Shown: positions 1 through 8,690 of the stretch, in pieces
Layout: each line of letters opens with the position of its first letter
How positions within the stretch are numbered: the stretch's first letter is position 1
Origin: Solibacillus sp040273735
GTDB taxonomy: Bacteria > Bacillota > Bacilli > Bacillales_A > Planococcaceae
DNA: 64,000 nucleotides
Assembly: GCF_040273735.1 (NCBI RefSeq)
Contig: NZ_JBELZM010000002.1
Location: 248,001-312,000, forward strand
Reading direction: 5' to 3'
Position numbers and translations under genes: made by a program
Notes under the pieces: generated by a model
Told to the model about the DNA's origin: nothing
The model's input: only the letters and a program-made list of their open reading frames with translations
Database searches by the model: none

Positions 1-154
1 CTACCCCGGGAGGCCCGTACAGCAATATCGAAGGTACATGTCCTTTTTCAATCATTTTAAACAATGGTGTTGCCGGTCCAATAATATGCTGCTGACCAAC
101 AACTTCGCGAATTGTACGAGGTCTCATTTTATAGGCGAGCGGTTCATTTTGCAT
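1..154 (-). CDS. rarA: RarA/MgsA replication-associated recombination ATPase, N-terminal part
   Basis: Only the first 51 codons lie in the window, and the gene runs off the left edge. The translation starts MQNEPLAYKMRPRTI, continues with a VVGQQHIIG segment and reaches the start of a Walker A loop (LLYGPPG) at the edge. This is the usual N-terminus of RarA, a clamp-loader-like AAA+ ATPase that acts at stalled replication forks. A GGAGCG ribosome site sits 7 bases before the ATG. It is divergent from cymR, as in many Bacilli. The family call is secure, but nothing can be said about the rest of the protein. Confidence 0.9.
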   Translation of the reverse strand, partial: MQNEPLAYKMRPRTIREVVGQQHIIGPATPLFKMIEKGHVPSILLYGPPGV

Positions 155-239
155 AATATTTCGCTCCTTTTCTTTTCTGTTGAATAAAATGGTTTTGTTA
201 ATAATCATAAAGGATTTCCGAGTGGTTTAAAAGGAGTTG

Positions 240-248
240 TGTTATAAT
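240..248 (+). promoter_or_regulatory. Extended -10 promoter of cymR operon
   Basis: TGTTATAAT is a perfect extended -10 element (TG-N-TATAAT) 38 bases before the cymR start. No good -35 box is seen at 17 bases spacing, which is tolerable for an extended -10 promoter. Confidence 0.55.
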
Positions 249-286
249 GAATAATATTAAAGGACTAGAAAATAAGAGGTGTAACG

Positions 287-706
287 ATGAAAATATCGAC
301 TAAAGGACGTTACGGTTTAACGATTATGATTGAATTGGCAAAGCATTATGGTGAAGGACCGATTCCGTTGCGACAAATTGCTGCGGATAAAGATTTATCT
401 GAAGCGTATTTAGAACAGTTAGTGTCACCACTACGAAATGCAGGCCTAGTAAAAAGTGTCCGTGGCGCATATGGCGGTTATATGTTGGCACATAAGCCAA
501 ATGAAATTTCTGCAGCTGATGTCATCCGAGTATTGGAAGGGCCGATTCAGCCGGTTGAAGGAATTGAAAATGAAGAAGCACCACAGCGTGAATTATGGAT
601 GCGTATTCGCGATGCAGTAAAAAATGTGTTGGATACAACGACGATTGACGATTTGGCAAAATATACGAATAATGAAGTATCTGACGGCTATATGTTTTAC
701 ATTTAG
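287..706 (+). CDS. cymR: Rrf2-family regulator CymR of cysteine metabolism
   Basis: This 139-residue protein has the Rrf2 winged-helix N-terminus (MKISTKGRYGLTIMIELA), the recognition helix region with SEAYLEQLVSPLRNAGLV, and the wing VRGAYGGYML. The three cysteines that bind an Fe-S cluster in IscR and NsrR are absent, as expected for CymR. In Bacillus, CymR with CysK represses cysteine uptake and synthesis genes when cysteine is plentiful. It is first in an operon with a cysteine desulfurase and mnmA, the conserved Bacillales order. The start has an AGAGGTG ribosome site. Confidence 0.9.
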   Translation: MKISTKGRYGLTIMIELAKHYGEGPIPLRQIAADKDLSEAYLEQLVSPLRNAGLVKSVRGAYGGYMLAHKPNEISAADVIRVLEGPIQPVEGIENEEAPQRELWMRIRDAVKNVLDTTTIDDLAKYTNNEVSDGYMFYI

Positions 707-731
707 TGTTATTTAAAGGAGTTAGTTTGTT

Positions 732-1877
732 TTGAAAAATACAATTTATCTTGATCATGCAGCAACTTCCCCCATTGCACCGGAAGTAATTGAAGTAATG
801 GCACGTGCAATGGTCGAGGAAAGCGGTAATGCATCAAGTATTCACACAGTTGGACGCAGTGCACGTAAAGCACTGGATGACTCACGGGCTAGTTTGGCAG
901 CAAAAGTAAATGCGAAGCCCTCTGAAATTATTTTTACAAGCGGTGGAACAGAAGCCGATAATATGGCGATTTTTGGAACAGCGTATGCGCGCCAAAAAGA
1001 AGGAAAACATATTATTACAACAGCAATTGAACACCATGCCGTTTTACATGCTTGTGAAAAGCTTGAAAAAGAAGGTTTCATGGTGACGTATTTACCCGTT
1101 GACAAAACAGGGCGAATCCGCGCTGAACAGGTGAAAGAGGCCCTACGTGATGATACCATTTTGGTTACAATAATGTATGGTAACAATGAAGTCGGTACAA
1201 TCCAGCCTATAGCAGAAATTGGAGCTATCTTAAAAGACCATACCGCTACATTCCATACAGATGCTGTCCAAGCATTCGGACTAGAAAAAATGGATGTAGA
1301 AGCACTTCATGTTGATTTGCTGAGTGTTTCTGCCCATAAAATAAACGGTCCTAAAGGAATTGGCTTTTTATATGCAAAAACAGGAGTCAAATTAACAAAT
1401 ATCCTATATGGCGGCTCCCAGGAGAAAAAACGCCGTGCAGGAACGGAAAATGTCCCGGCGATAATTGCGTTTGCAAAAGCTGCCGAGTTAGCAGAACAAT
1501 CTGCACTACAGCGTATAGAGAAGTACAACGGTTTCAAAAATATTCTAATCGAACAGTTCCAGCATGCGGATATTGATTTTCATCTGAATGGACATCAAAA
1601 GAGCGTTTTACCGCATGTATTGAATGTCACTTTCCCCGGAACGGATGTTGAATCATTTTTAATCAATTTGGATATGACAGGAGTACTCGTATCAAGCGGT
1701 TCTGCTTGTACGGCAGGTTCGATTGACCCGTCCCATGTACTTGTTGCCATGTATGGACAGAACGCGCCTGAGCTTCGTAGTTCCATTCGTTTCAGTTTTG
1801 GGTTAGGATTAACAGATGAGTTAGTGCGGGAAGCAGGGAAGCGTACTGCTGAAATTGTGAAACGACTAACTTCGTAA
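732..1877 (+). CDS. Cysteine desulfurase (IscS/NifS-like, YrvO type)
   Basis: A 381-aa class V PLP enzyme that starts with TTG behind AAAGGAG. Visible motifs are YLDHAATSP at the N-terminus, the HHAVLH substrate region, the PLP lysine in SAHKINGPKG, the GGSQEKKRRAGTENV loop, and the mobile catalytic cysteine in SSGSACTAGS near residue 325. It takes sulfur from cysteine as a persulfide. Because it lies directly before mnmA, its likely partner is MnmA for 2-thiouridine in tRNA, as shown for YrvO-MnmA in B. subtilis. An Fe-S assembly role is also possible, but no iscU lies nearby. Confidence 0.92.
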   Translation: MKNTIYLDHAATSPIAPEVIEVMARAMVEESGNASSIHTVGRSARKALDDSRASLAAKVNAKPSEIIFTSGGTEADNMAIFGTAYARQKEGKHIITTAIEHHAVLHACEKLEKEGFMVTYLPVDKTGRIRAEQVKEALRDDTILVTIMYGNNEVGTIQPIAEIGAILKDHTATFHTDAVQAFGLEKMDVEALHVDLLSVSAHKINGPKGIGFLYAKTGVKLTNILYGGSQEKKRRAGTENVPAIIAFAKAAELAEQSALQRIEKYNGFKNILIEQFQHADIDFHLNGHQKSVLPHVLNVTFPGTDVESFLINLDMTGVLVSSGSACTAGSIDPSHVLVAMYGQNAPELRSSIRFSFGLGLTDELVREAGKRTAEIVKRLTS

Positions 1878-1936
1878 ATTTATAAGAAAGACTTCGCGCC
1901 TTTTACGCGATTTGTCTAAGAAAAGGTGAATAGTAA

Positions 1937-3055
1937 ATGGTAGAAACAAGAGATCCATCCCAAATTCGAGTAGTTATTGGAATGAGTGGAGGAGTAGATT
2001 CATCAGTAGCCGCGTATCTATTGAAACAGCAAGGCTATGATGTAATCGGTATTTTCATGAAAAACTGGGATGACACAGATGAATTTGGTGTATGTACAGC
2101 GACAGAAGATTATGATGATGTAATCGCAGTATGCAACCAAATCGGCATTCCATATTATGCGGTCAACTTTGAAAAACAATATTGGGACAAAGTATTTACG
2201 TACTTCCTGGAAGAATATAAAGCAGGCCGTACACCGAATCCTGATGTCATGTGTAATAAAGAAATTAAATTTAAAGCCTTCTTGGAGCACGCACTGGCAC
2301 TTGGCGCGGATTATTTAGCGACAGGCCACTATGCACGTGTAGCACATGACGAAAACGGTGTGAAAATGCTTCGGGGCATTGATAATAATAAAGATCAAAC
2401 GTATTTCTTGAATCAGTTAACTTCAGAACAACTGGAAAAGGTCATGTTCCCAATCGGACATTTACCGAAGCCTGAAGTTCGTAAAATTGCGGAAGAAGCA
2501 GGTTTGGCTACAGCGAAGAAAAAAGATTCAACAGGAATCTGTTTCATCGGTGAACGTAATTTCAAAGAATTTTTAAGCCAGTACCTTCCTGCACAGCCAG
2601 GCAATATGGAAACATTTGACGGTGAAGTAAAAGGTACACACGACGGTTTAATGTACTATACATTAGGGCAACGTCACGGCCTGGGAATCGGAGGCGACGG
2701 TGAACCTTGGTTTGTTGTAGGTAAAGATTTAACACGCAATGTATTATATGTTGGCCAAGGCTTCCATCATGATGCATTGTATTCCGATGCGTTGACTGCA
2801 GTAAAGATGAGCTTTACTGGGGAAGCGAAAACGGGCACATTTAAGTGCACGGCTAAATTCCGCTATCGTCAGGAAGACTCACCGGTAACAGTAACAATGC
2901 GTGAAGACGGTACAGCATATATTGAATTTGCCGAGCCGGTTCGAGCGATTACACCAGGACAAGCTGTTGTTCTGTATGATGGCGAAGAGTGCCTAGGTGG
3001 CGGTACAATCGATGGCGTATTTAAAAATAGCGAAAAGTTAACATATGTAGGGTAA
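1937..3055 (+). CDS. mnmA: tRNA-specific 2-thiouridylase MnmA
   Basis: A 372-aa enzyme that thiolates U34 of tRNA-Lys, -Glu and -Gln. The PP-loop ATP site GMSGGVDSS is at residues 14-22. The catalytic cysteine pair of the family is visible as NPDVMCNKEIKF (about residue 101) and DSTGICFIGERNFK (about 197). The C-terminal beta-barrel and a YYTLGQRHGLGIGG segment are present. It is third in the cymR operon and takes sulfur from the desulfurase encoded just upstream. Length and motifs are normal. Confidence 0.96.
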   Translation: MVETRDPSQIRVVIGMSGGVDSSVAAYLLKQQGYDVIGIFMKNWDDTDEFGVCTATEDYDDVIAVCNQIGIPYYAVNFEKQYWDKVFTYFLEEYKAGRTPNPDVMCNKEIKFKAFLEHALALGADYLATGHYARVAHDENGVKMLRGIDNNKDQTYFLNQLTSEQLEKVMFPIGHLPKPEVRKIAEEAGLATAKKKDSTGICFIGERNFKEFLSQYLPAQPGNMETFDGEVKGTHDGLMYYTLGQRHGLGIGGDGEPWFVVGKDLTRNVLYVGQGFHHDALYSDALTAVKMSFTGEAKTGTFKCTAKFRYRQEDSPVTVTMREDGTAYIEFAEPVRAITPGQAVVLYDGEECLGGGTIDGVFKNSEKLTYVG

Positions 3056-3061
3056 TAGACG

Positions 3062-3090
3062 ATAGACGTTCATTTAAAATGAGCGTCTAT
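3062..3090 (+). terminator. Hairpin between mnmA and the TPR gene
   Basis: ATAGACG...CGTCTAT arms enclose a CATTTAAAATG inner stem. There is no U-run, so this is more likely an attenuator or mRNA stabiliser than a strong terminator. The downstream TPR gene has its own ribosome site. Confidence 0.4.
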
Positions 3091-3112
3091 ACATATTTAT
3101 AGAGGTGAAAGA

Positions 3113-3778
3113 ATGGATACAAACTATAATGAAATTGGGATTAAAGCATTTCAGGAAAAGCGTTATGAAGAAGCTGCACAAGCTTTCACACAGGCAATTG
3201 AAGCACAGCCGAATGATGCGATCGGTTATGTAAACTTCGGTACTTTGCTAGCTGCGATGGGGGATATCGAACGTGCTGAACGCTTCTTCCAAAAGGCGAT
3301 CACAGTTGATGAAAAAGCTGCTACAGCGTATTACGGATTAGCAAATTTATATTATGAAGCTGAACGCTATACAGAAGCCGCAAAATTATATCAAAAATCT
3401 ATCGATTACGGAATTGAAGGGGCAGATGCCTATTACATGCTGGCAAAATCATTTGAACGCGAACAGCAATTCAAGTTGGCCCTGCCATTTATGCAACGTG
3501 CTGCGGAGCTTGCCCCAAAAGATCTGCAAATTCGTCTAGCATATGGCATTTTGCTTTGCTCTCTGGAGATGTTCGATTTTGCAAAGCCAGAGCTGGAGTA
3601 CGTTATTGAGGAAGACTGGAATAATGCGGATGCACATTATAATTTAGGTGTACTATACGCTGTAGCTACATCAGATACCGATAAAGCAAAATATCATTTG
3701 AAACAAGCCTATACACTGCAGCCTGAGTTTGATCAGGCGAAGTATTTATATGATATGATTTGCCAACGTTCGAATTAA
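3113..3778 (+). CDS. TPR-repeat protein (YrrB-like)
   Basis: A 221-aa soluble protein made almost wholly of tetratricopeptide repeats. Roughly five to six units are visible, with the typical A/G-A/G-Y-P spacing (for example NFGTLLAAMGDIERAERFFQ and YYGLANLYYEAERYTEAAKL). There is no signal peptide or membrane segment. B. subtilis has YrrB at the same place, between trmU (mnmA) and recD2. TPRs bind other proteins, but the partner is not known. The expected recD2 does not follow here. Confidence 0.85.
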   Translation: MDTNYNEIGIKAFQEKRYEEAAQAFTQAIEAQPNDAIGYVNFGTLLAAMGDIERAERFFQKAITVDEKAATAYYGLANLYYEAERYTEAAKLYQKSIDYGIEGADAYYMLAKSFEREQQFKLALPFMQRAAELAPKDLQIRLAYGILLCSLEMFDFAKPELEYVIEEDWNNADAHYNLGVLYAVATSDTDKAKYHLKQAYTLQPEFDQAKYLYDMICQRSN

Positions 3779-3794
3779 TTTAATAAAAAAATAT

Positions 3795-3842
3795 AAAGTG
3801 ATGTGTTGGAAAGAGATTGTTTCAACCATCACTTTTTTTATA
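3795..3842 (+). terminator. Rho-independent terminator after TPR gene
   Basis: AAGTGATG and CATCACTT arms, with an inner GTTG/CAAC pairing, are followed by a run of seven T. Confidence 0.7.
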
Positions 3843-3932
3843 TTAAAATGATATTAAAATGAAATACTTCAGAACAGTAAGTTTATGATATGATGGATGA
3901 AACTGACAATTATTTGAGGTGAGATATGTAAC

Positions 3933-4574
3933 ATGCACGCTAAAATAGATAAAGCAGATTGTATGTTTTTAATTTCTGATGAGACAATGTACCAATTTCA
4001 GCAGTTGATCGATGAACTTAATTTATTCACATTAATACTTCCATTCAGTGAGGAGTCCTACCAACGTTCAGTCATCATATTTGATATTTGGTATTTATTG
4101 TCTACTGAAGAAATCGATCGTATTTCCAATCCGGAAAATACGATGATTTATCCAATTCGAAAATTTTTATTGGATACAATTAAAACCTTTCAAATAAGAC
4201 GCTATATTCAGCTTGCTTTATTAGAAAACGAGAAGCTGGCGTTCATTTGTGCAATTTATATTTATTTAAAGCAGGAGCAGTTTCTCGTGCAAAAATTAGC
4301 AGATAATGAGGAAGTGGCGGCAGATTTTCAGGCTTTGAAAGGCTTCAGTAGTAAAAGTTTAAGACCTTATTATGATTCGAAATATATTGAAGTTGAAAAT
4401 TATCCGCAAAAGCTGGCTATATTGCAAAGTACTATATTAAAAGAATTGCAGGAGCAGTTGATAGAATTCGAACAGGATCTCCTTCACGACTATGAACAAG
4501 CAATTGCTGAAGCAAGTGAGATTTATGAAGCTGTATTTGGATTAATCAATGACTGGGGTGGGCGAGTGACATGA
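3933..4574 (+). CDS. Hypothetical protein, 213 aa
   Basis: I do not recognise a family. The protein is soluble, rich in Glu, Leu and Ile, and looks mainly helical, with no signal peptide or membrane helix. Its last four bases overlap the start of the next gene (ATGA), so the two are almost certainly translationally coupled and work together. The start has a GAGGTGAG ribosome site. The neighbouring TPR/GGDEF-like protein suggests a regulatory pair, but this is inference. Confidence 0.7.
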   Translation: MHAKIDKADCMFLISDETMYQFQQLIDELNLFTLILPFSEESYQRSVIIFDIWYLLSTEEIDRISNPENTMIYPIRKFLLDTIKTFQIRRYIQLALLENEKLAFICAIYIYLKQEQFLVQKLADNEEVAADFQALKGFSSKSLRPYYDSKYIEVENYPQKLAILQSTILKELQEQLIEFEQDLLHDYEQAIAEASEIYEAVFGLINDWGGRVT

Positions 4575-5938
4575 AAATTTCAAACCAGATTGAACATTTG
4601 CGAAATCTCTTCAATGAAATGCGATATATGGAAGTGATCCAGTTCAGCACGATTACATTACCGATCACACTTGAGGAAAAAAGGTATGAAGAAGCACTCC
4701 TATGCTATGAATATTTGGCATCAACATATTTTGAAATAGGGAGCTATCAAAACTTTCATGCGGTCATGGATGATTATGAAAAGCTTTGTTTAACATATGG
4801 CAAAGATGAAAATAAGATGGTTTATTACTATTTGTTCAGTCTTGAACATATCTTTACAAAACATCATGATGAATCGATAGAAGCAGCAAAAAAATCGCTT
4901 AAATATGCGCATCTTTTGCAAAACGATGAGCTTATAATTATTAATTATTGCAATCTGGCAGCACAGTACCGTTACAAAAATGAACTGGAAAATGCTCATA
5001 TCGCTATAAAGTTGGCGAAGTATTATAAACAGAAAATTCCTGCTGTCAATGCAACAATCGTTAGAGGTTATTTAGGAGCGCTCTATTATTATGCTTCAAC
5101 GAATTGTGACATGGAATTTAACCAGATAAAGCACGATATCATGCAGTATCTGGATGGCAAATACCCTTATTATGCCGGGAATATACTGTTTGCGGAAGCG
5201 ATATTAAACTATAGGGCTGGCTATGGGAATGAAAGCTTGGAAATGTTTGAACAGGCGTTTATTCTATTGGAAAACCAACAGAATTATGTATTATTGTCCG
5301 TACTTGAAAGATACCTTCAACGTTTTGGACTAATCGGGCAGTTTCGTTATAAAAAGGAATTGCAGCATCTGATTGAAAAGTATAAAAGTGAGCCGATCAG
5401 TGTACGCAAAGTACATAACATACATGCGGACTTTTTTTTCGAAGAGGAAACGACCGCGCTTACAGTTAAATTCCCGCATGTCGTTTCGAAAGAGAGCACC
5501 ATCGAGTTTGTAGAACATGCGCTAACGAACAATGAGGCGATTTACTGTATTCACTGGTGCTTTATCCCAGATAAAATTGAAGAGCTGTTCGGCACCTTAT
5601 TTACTGAGCAGTTATTATTTACATTATTTGAATCGATTTATTCGAATATTTTCGAGTATGAGGCAAAGGTTAATGTATTATCGAAAAATGCAGGAGAAGC
5701 GTTTATAAAAAATATTTCCGAAAGTGACTTTTTCAAGTTGTTAATGAAGCTGGAGGAGAAGCTTCGAACTACTGCTGTTCATTCGACATCAGGAGTCGTA
5801 GAAATCCCGATTCATTTTGGATTTATCCATTCAGACCAATTGAAAAAAGAGGAAATATCATATGAACAATTAGTAGCCTTTGCCGACGCAAGTCTATATT
5901 ATGCAAAATCAAACGGGCAACTATACATTTACAGTTAA
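4571..5938 (+). CDS. TPR protein with degenerate GGDEF-like C-terminal domain
   Basis: 455 aa. Residues 1 to about 270 look like degenerate helical TPR pairs (EALLCYEYLASTYFEIGSY, NYCNLAAQYRYKNELENAH). The last 150 residues resemble a GGDEF domain. They end in VEIPIHFGFIH...YEQLVAFADASLYYAKSNGQ, matching the end of diguanylate cyclases (S-I-G...ADxALYxAKxxG). The catalytic GGDEF site appears to be replaced by AGEAF, so cyclase activity is unlikely. The domain may sense nucleotides or be a relic. It is translationally coupled to the preceding gene. Confidence 0.65.
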   Translation: MKISNQIEHLRNLFNEMRYMEVIQFSTITLPITLEEKRYEEALLCYEYLASTYFEIGSYQNFHAVMDDYEKLCLTYGKDENKMVYYYLFSLEHIFTKHHDESIEAAKKSLKYAHLLQNDELIIINYCNLAAQYRYKNELENAHIAIKLAKYYKQKIPAVNATIVRGYLGALYYYASTNCDMEFNQIKHDIMQYLDGKYPYYAGNILFAEAILNYRAGYGNESLEMFEQAFILLENQQNYVLLSVLERYLQRFGLIGQFRYKKELQHLIEKYKSEPISVRKVHNIHADFFFEEETTALTVKFPHVVSKESTIEFVEHALTNNEAIYCIHWCFIPDKIEELFGTLFTEQLLFTLFESIYSNIFEYEAKVNVLSKNAGEAFIKNISESDFFKLLMKLEEKLRTTAVHSTSGVVEIPIHFGFIHSDQLKKEEISYEQLVAFADASLYYAKSNGQLYIYS

Positions 5939-5949
5939 TTTAAAATAGT

Positions 5950-5978
5950 TTGTAAAATTAGGACTGAAACGATACAAT
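5950..5978 (+). promoter_or_regulatory. SigA-type promoter of trpEG leader
   Basis: TTGTAA at 5950-5955 and TACAAT at 5973-5978 with a 17-base spacer, just upstream of the T-box leader. Confidence 0.6.
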
Positions 5979-5989
5979 AGCAAGTATAG

Positions 5990-6216
5990 TAAAAGCTATG
6001 ATGAAAAAAGAGTAGTAAAGCGGCGTTTTTTAGAGAGCTGACGGTTGGTGGAAGTCAGTAAACGTACTTTATGAATGGACTTTCTAGCTGCACAGAGGAA
6101 ATGCTGTGCCGTAGCACTCACGTTACGAGTTTTGAGTGGACTAAATGAATTGTATTTAGTCAATAAAGGTGGCACCACGGCTCTTTCGTCCTTTAAAAGC
6201 GAAAGGGCCTTTTTGT
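5990..6216 (+). promoter_or_regulatory. T-box leader, tRNA-Trp specific (UGG specifier)
   Basis: The leader carries the stem I signature (AGAGAGCTGACGGTTGGTGG with closing GTCAG at 6031-6058), then GAATGGAC, whose TGG at 6076-6078 is placed as the specifier codon. The T-box core AAAGGTGGCACCACGG lies at 6165-6180, followed by a terminator. Uncharged tRNA-Trp would pair with the UGG and with the T-box bulge, stabilise the antiterminator and allow trpEG transcription. The codon choice agrees with the downstream genes. Confidence 0.92.
6181..6216 (+). terminator. T-box-controlled terminator
   Basis: CTCTTTCG and CGAAAGGG arms are followed by CCTTTTTG. The arm overlaps the 3' side of the T-box element, as needed for mutually exclusive folding. 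Confidence 0.8.
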
Positions 6217-6249
6217 GTCCACGAAAAGAAAAGCTGAGGAGAGATGAGC

Positions 6250-7638
6250 ATGGCAGTAAAGACAGACAAATTTGTAATGAAACAGGTAAATGGTGATACT
6301 TATACGCCAATTTCAATTTTTGAATCAATCGTTGGAACGAAAAAAGTATTATTCGAATCCAATGCAAAATTTAAGCAAAACGGGCGCTATTCCTTCATCG
6401 CCTTTAATCCGGTCGGTGAGCTGAAAGGAAATGCGGAATCCAGTTCTTATTCTATCCATAATCAGGAACTGACGACAGAACAGAAACCGGTATTAACTTT
6501 GCTGAAAGAGCTATTGCCAATTCAAAAGGAAGACGCTCCGTTTGCCTTTTTTGGTGGGGCAATCGGTTATTTTGGCTATGAAACAGCATATCATTTTGAA
6601 CAAATCGGGGAAATTGTAGGCGATGTATACAATATGCCGGATGTTCATGTATATTTTTACGAAACGTTTATCGTAATCGATCATCTGTTACAGCAAGTAT
6701 CGATCGTGGCAACGGATCTGTTTCAGGCGGGTCATACGATAGAATTGATGCAGCAAAAAGTGGATGATATCGAACAGATGATGATGTCATCTTTATCATA
6801 TAAGCATACACCAGACATCGACGTACAGTTCGCACCGACTATTAAAAAAGAGGACTTTATTGAAATGGTTGAAACTGCAAAGCGGCATATACGGAATGGG
6901 GACATTTTCCAAGTTGTTTTGTCCCAAACGTTTGAAGCTGATTACCTTGAAAACCCTTTGACGCTTTACAGGAAATTACGGACGTCAAATGCTTCGCCGT
7001 ATATGTTTTTTATGGAATTTGGGGACTATACGGTACTTGGCACATCACCGGAAAGTCTTGTGAAAGTTCAAAAAGGGCTTGTAACTACAAATCCGATTGC
7101 CGGAACGAAGCCTCGTGGACAGAATGCAAAGGAAGATGAAGCGATTGCGAATGCATTGCTGCAAGACGAAAAGGAAACTGCCGAGCATAAAATGCTTGTA
7201 GATTTAGGACGTAATGATATTGGACGTGTTGCGCAAATCGGAACAGTAGCTGTTACAAAATATATGGAAATCGAAAAATATAAACATGTAATGCATATTG
7301 TTTCGGAAGTTACAGGAAAGTTACGGGATGACGCCCACCTAGTCGATGTAATAGCATCAAGCCTGCCAGCCGGAACGGTATCGGGTGCGCCGAAAATTCG
7401 TGCGATGCAAATTATAAATGAGCTGGAACAGAGAAAGCGCGGAATTTATGCAGGAGCGATTGGTTATTTATCGGCATCAGGGGATATGGATTTAGCCCTT
7501 GCGATTCGCACAATGATAATCAAAGATGAGAAAGCGTATGTTCAGGCAGGTGCAGGGATTGTTTATGATTCAGTACCTGAAATGGAATATGAAGAAACAT
7601 TAAATAAAGCAAAAGCATTGCTGGAGGTGCGCAAATGA
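6250..7638 (+). CDS. trpE: Anthranilate synthase component I
   Basis: Converts chorismate to anthranilate using ammonia from TrpG. The N-terminal feedback region reads LFESNAKFKQNGRYSF (LLES type, the tryptophan-binding side). The chorismate-binding core has GTSPESLV, NPIAGTKPRG, ETAEHKMLVDLGRND and LPAGTVSGAPKIRAM. Length is 462 aa from the ATG at 6250, which has AGGAG at 8 bases; the ATG at 6244 is only 2 bases from that site. PabB is similar in length, but the UGG T-box makes TrpE the better call. It overlaps trpG by ATGA. No trpDCFBA follows. Confidence 0.9.
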   Translation: MAVKTDKFVMKQVNGDTYTPISIFESIVGTKKVLFESNAKFKQNGRYSFIAFNPVGELKGNAESSSYSIHNQELTTEQKPVLTLLKELLPIQKEDAPFAFFGGAIGYFGYETAYHFEQIGEIVGDVYNMPDVHVYFYETFIVIDHLLQQVSIVATDLFQAGHTIELMQQKVDDIEQMMMSSLSYKHTPDIDVQFAPTIKKEDFIEMVETAKRHIRNGDIFQVVLSQTFEADYLENPLTLYRKLRTSNASPYMFFMEFGDYTVLGTSPESLVKVQKGLVTTNPIAGTKPRGQNAKEDEAIANALLQDEKETAEHKMLVDLGRNDIGRVAQIGTVAVTKYMEIEKYKHVMHIVSEVTGKLRDDAHLVDVIASSLPAGTVSGAPKIRAMQIINELEQRKRGIYAGAIGYLSASGDMDLALAIRTMIIKDEKAYVQAGAGIVYDSVPEMEYEETLNKAKALLEVRK

Positions 7639-8228
7639 TTTTACTTATCGATAATTATGATTCATTTACGTATAATCTGTATCACCAAATCGCACAGTTT
7701 GGGGAAGACGTAAAAATTGTCCGAAATGATGCGATGATGGTTGAGGAAATCCGCACATTGCAGCCGAAAGCGATTGTTATTTCACCAGGACCCGGGGAAC
7801 CGAAAGACGCAGGTATTGTCATTGAAATGATCGGCCAGCTATACAAAGAGATTCCGATATTGGGAATCTGCCTTGGCCATCAATCGATTGGTGAAGCGTT
7901 CGGTGCAACTGTGAGCCGTGCAAAAAATATTATGCATGGGAAAACAAGCATGCTTCAATATGAAAAAACAGGTTTGTTTGCACAATTCGAAGGAAAAGTT
8001 GAAGTGATGCGCTACCATTCGCTTATTATTGAAAGGCAAACATTGCATAATGATTTTCGAGTTATCGCTACAAGTGCAGATGATGGGGAAATTATGGCTA
8101 TTCAACATGCCCAATATCCTGTATATGGGCTGCAGTTTCATCCTGAGTCTATCGGAACAGAACTCGGTACATCCATGATTAGTGAGTTTTTAAAAAAGGT
8201 GGAGGTTTTGCATGATACCGAAAGATAA
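7635..8228 (+). CDS. trpG: Anthranilate synthase component II (glutamine amidotransferase)
   Basis: A 197-aa class I amidotransferase with LLIDNYDSFTYNL, the oxyanion strand ISPGPGEP, nucleophile elbow GICLGHQ (Cys about residue 80) and catalytic GLQFHPES. It supplies ammonia to TrpE. In Bacilli this subunit is often shared with 4-amino-4-deoxychorismate synthase (PabA), so a dual role is possible. It overlaps trpE by 4 bases and the next gene by 17. Confidence 0.9.
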   Translation: MILLIDNYDSFTYNLYHQIAQFGEDVKIVRNDAMMVEEIRTLQPKAIVISPGPGEPKDAGIVIEMIGQLYKEIPILGICLGHQSIGEAFGATVSRAKNIMHGKTSMLQYEKTGLFAQFEGKVEVMRYHSLIIERQTLHNDFRVIATSADDGEIMAIQHAQYPVYGLQFHPESIGTELGTSMISEFLKKVEVLHDTER

Positions 8229-8583
8229 ACATGACATTGCAGCGGTGGAAAATCTGAAAAGTACGGATGCAGAAGCGGTCGTTCCTTTACTGCCGAAGCT
8301 GCTTGAGTGGGTACAGGATATGAACTGGCCTGTCGCAGAGCCAATGGTTGAGCTTCTGCTTCATTATCCGAATGAGCTTACGCCACTTGTTGATGAAGTC
8401 CTACGCGGGGACGATGACATGTGGATTTACTGGTGTCTCGTTTCGATTGTACCGAAGCTGCCGTTTTATTCGAAGCTCGTATTGGCAGATGCTATCGAAC
8501 AAATTGCCATACTGGAGAAAACACCATTCAATGAAGATAATATTGAAGCTGCTCAAGAAACCTTAATAAGTTTTCAGCCATAA
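8212..8583 (+). CDS. DUF5071-like protein
   Basis: 123-aa acidic soluble protein with the pattern PKDKHD...VVPLLPKLLEWVQDMNWPVA...YWCLVSIVPKLP. This matches my memory of the DUF5071 family, a small HEAT-like helical domain of unknown role. It overlaps trpG by 17 bases and ends at a strong terminator, so it is the last gene of the Trp-regulated transcript. No link to tryptophan synthesis is known to me. Confidence 0.65.
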   Translation: MIPKDKHDIAAVENLKSTDAEAVVPLLPKLLEWVQDMNWPVAEPMVELLLHYPNELTPLVDEVLRGDDDMWIYWCLVSIVPKLPFYSKLVLADAIEQIAILEKTPFNEDNIEAAQETLISFQP

Positions 8584-8587
8584 TAGA

Positions 8588-8623
8588 TTCGCCTAATCAT
8601 AAATTGGTTAGGCGTTTTTTTAT
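8588..8623 (+). terminator. Terminator of the trpEG transcript
   Basis: CGCCTAATC and GGTTAGGCG arms followed by TTTTTTT. Confidence 0.85.
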
Positions 8624-8690
8624 AAAATTTAGAAGAAATGCGTCCAAAATAACTTTGCTTGCGTCTATAAGGGTGAAAGGAGGGCGGCTA

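Noticed and set aside
6075..6296. Plus-strand 73-codon frame in the T-box leader
   Set aside because: Runs through the antiterminator and terminator hairpins; no ribosome site.
5996..6367. Minus-strand 123-codon frame over the trp leader
   Set aside because: It covers the T-box RNA and the start of trpE on the other strand and has no ribosome site or protein-like pattern.
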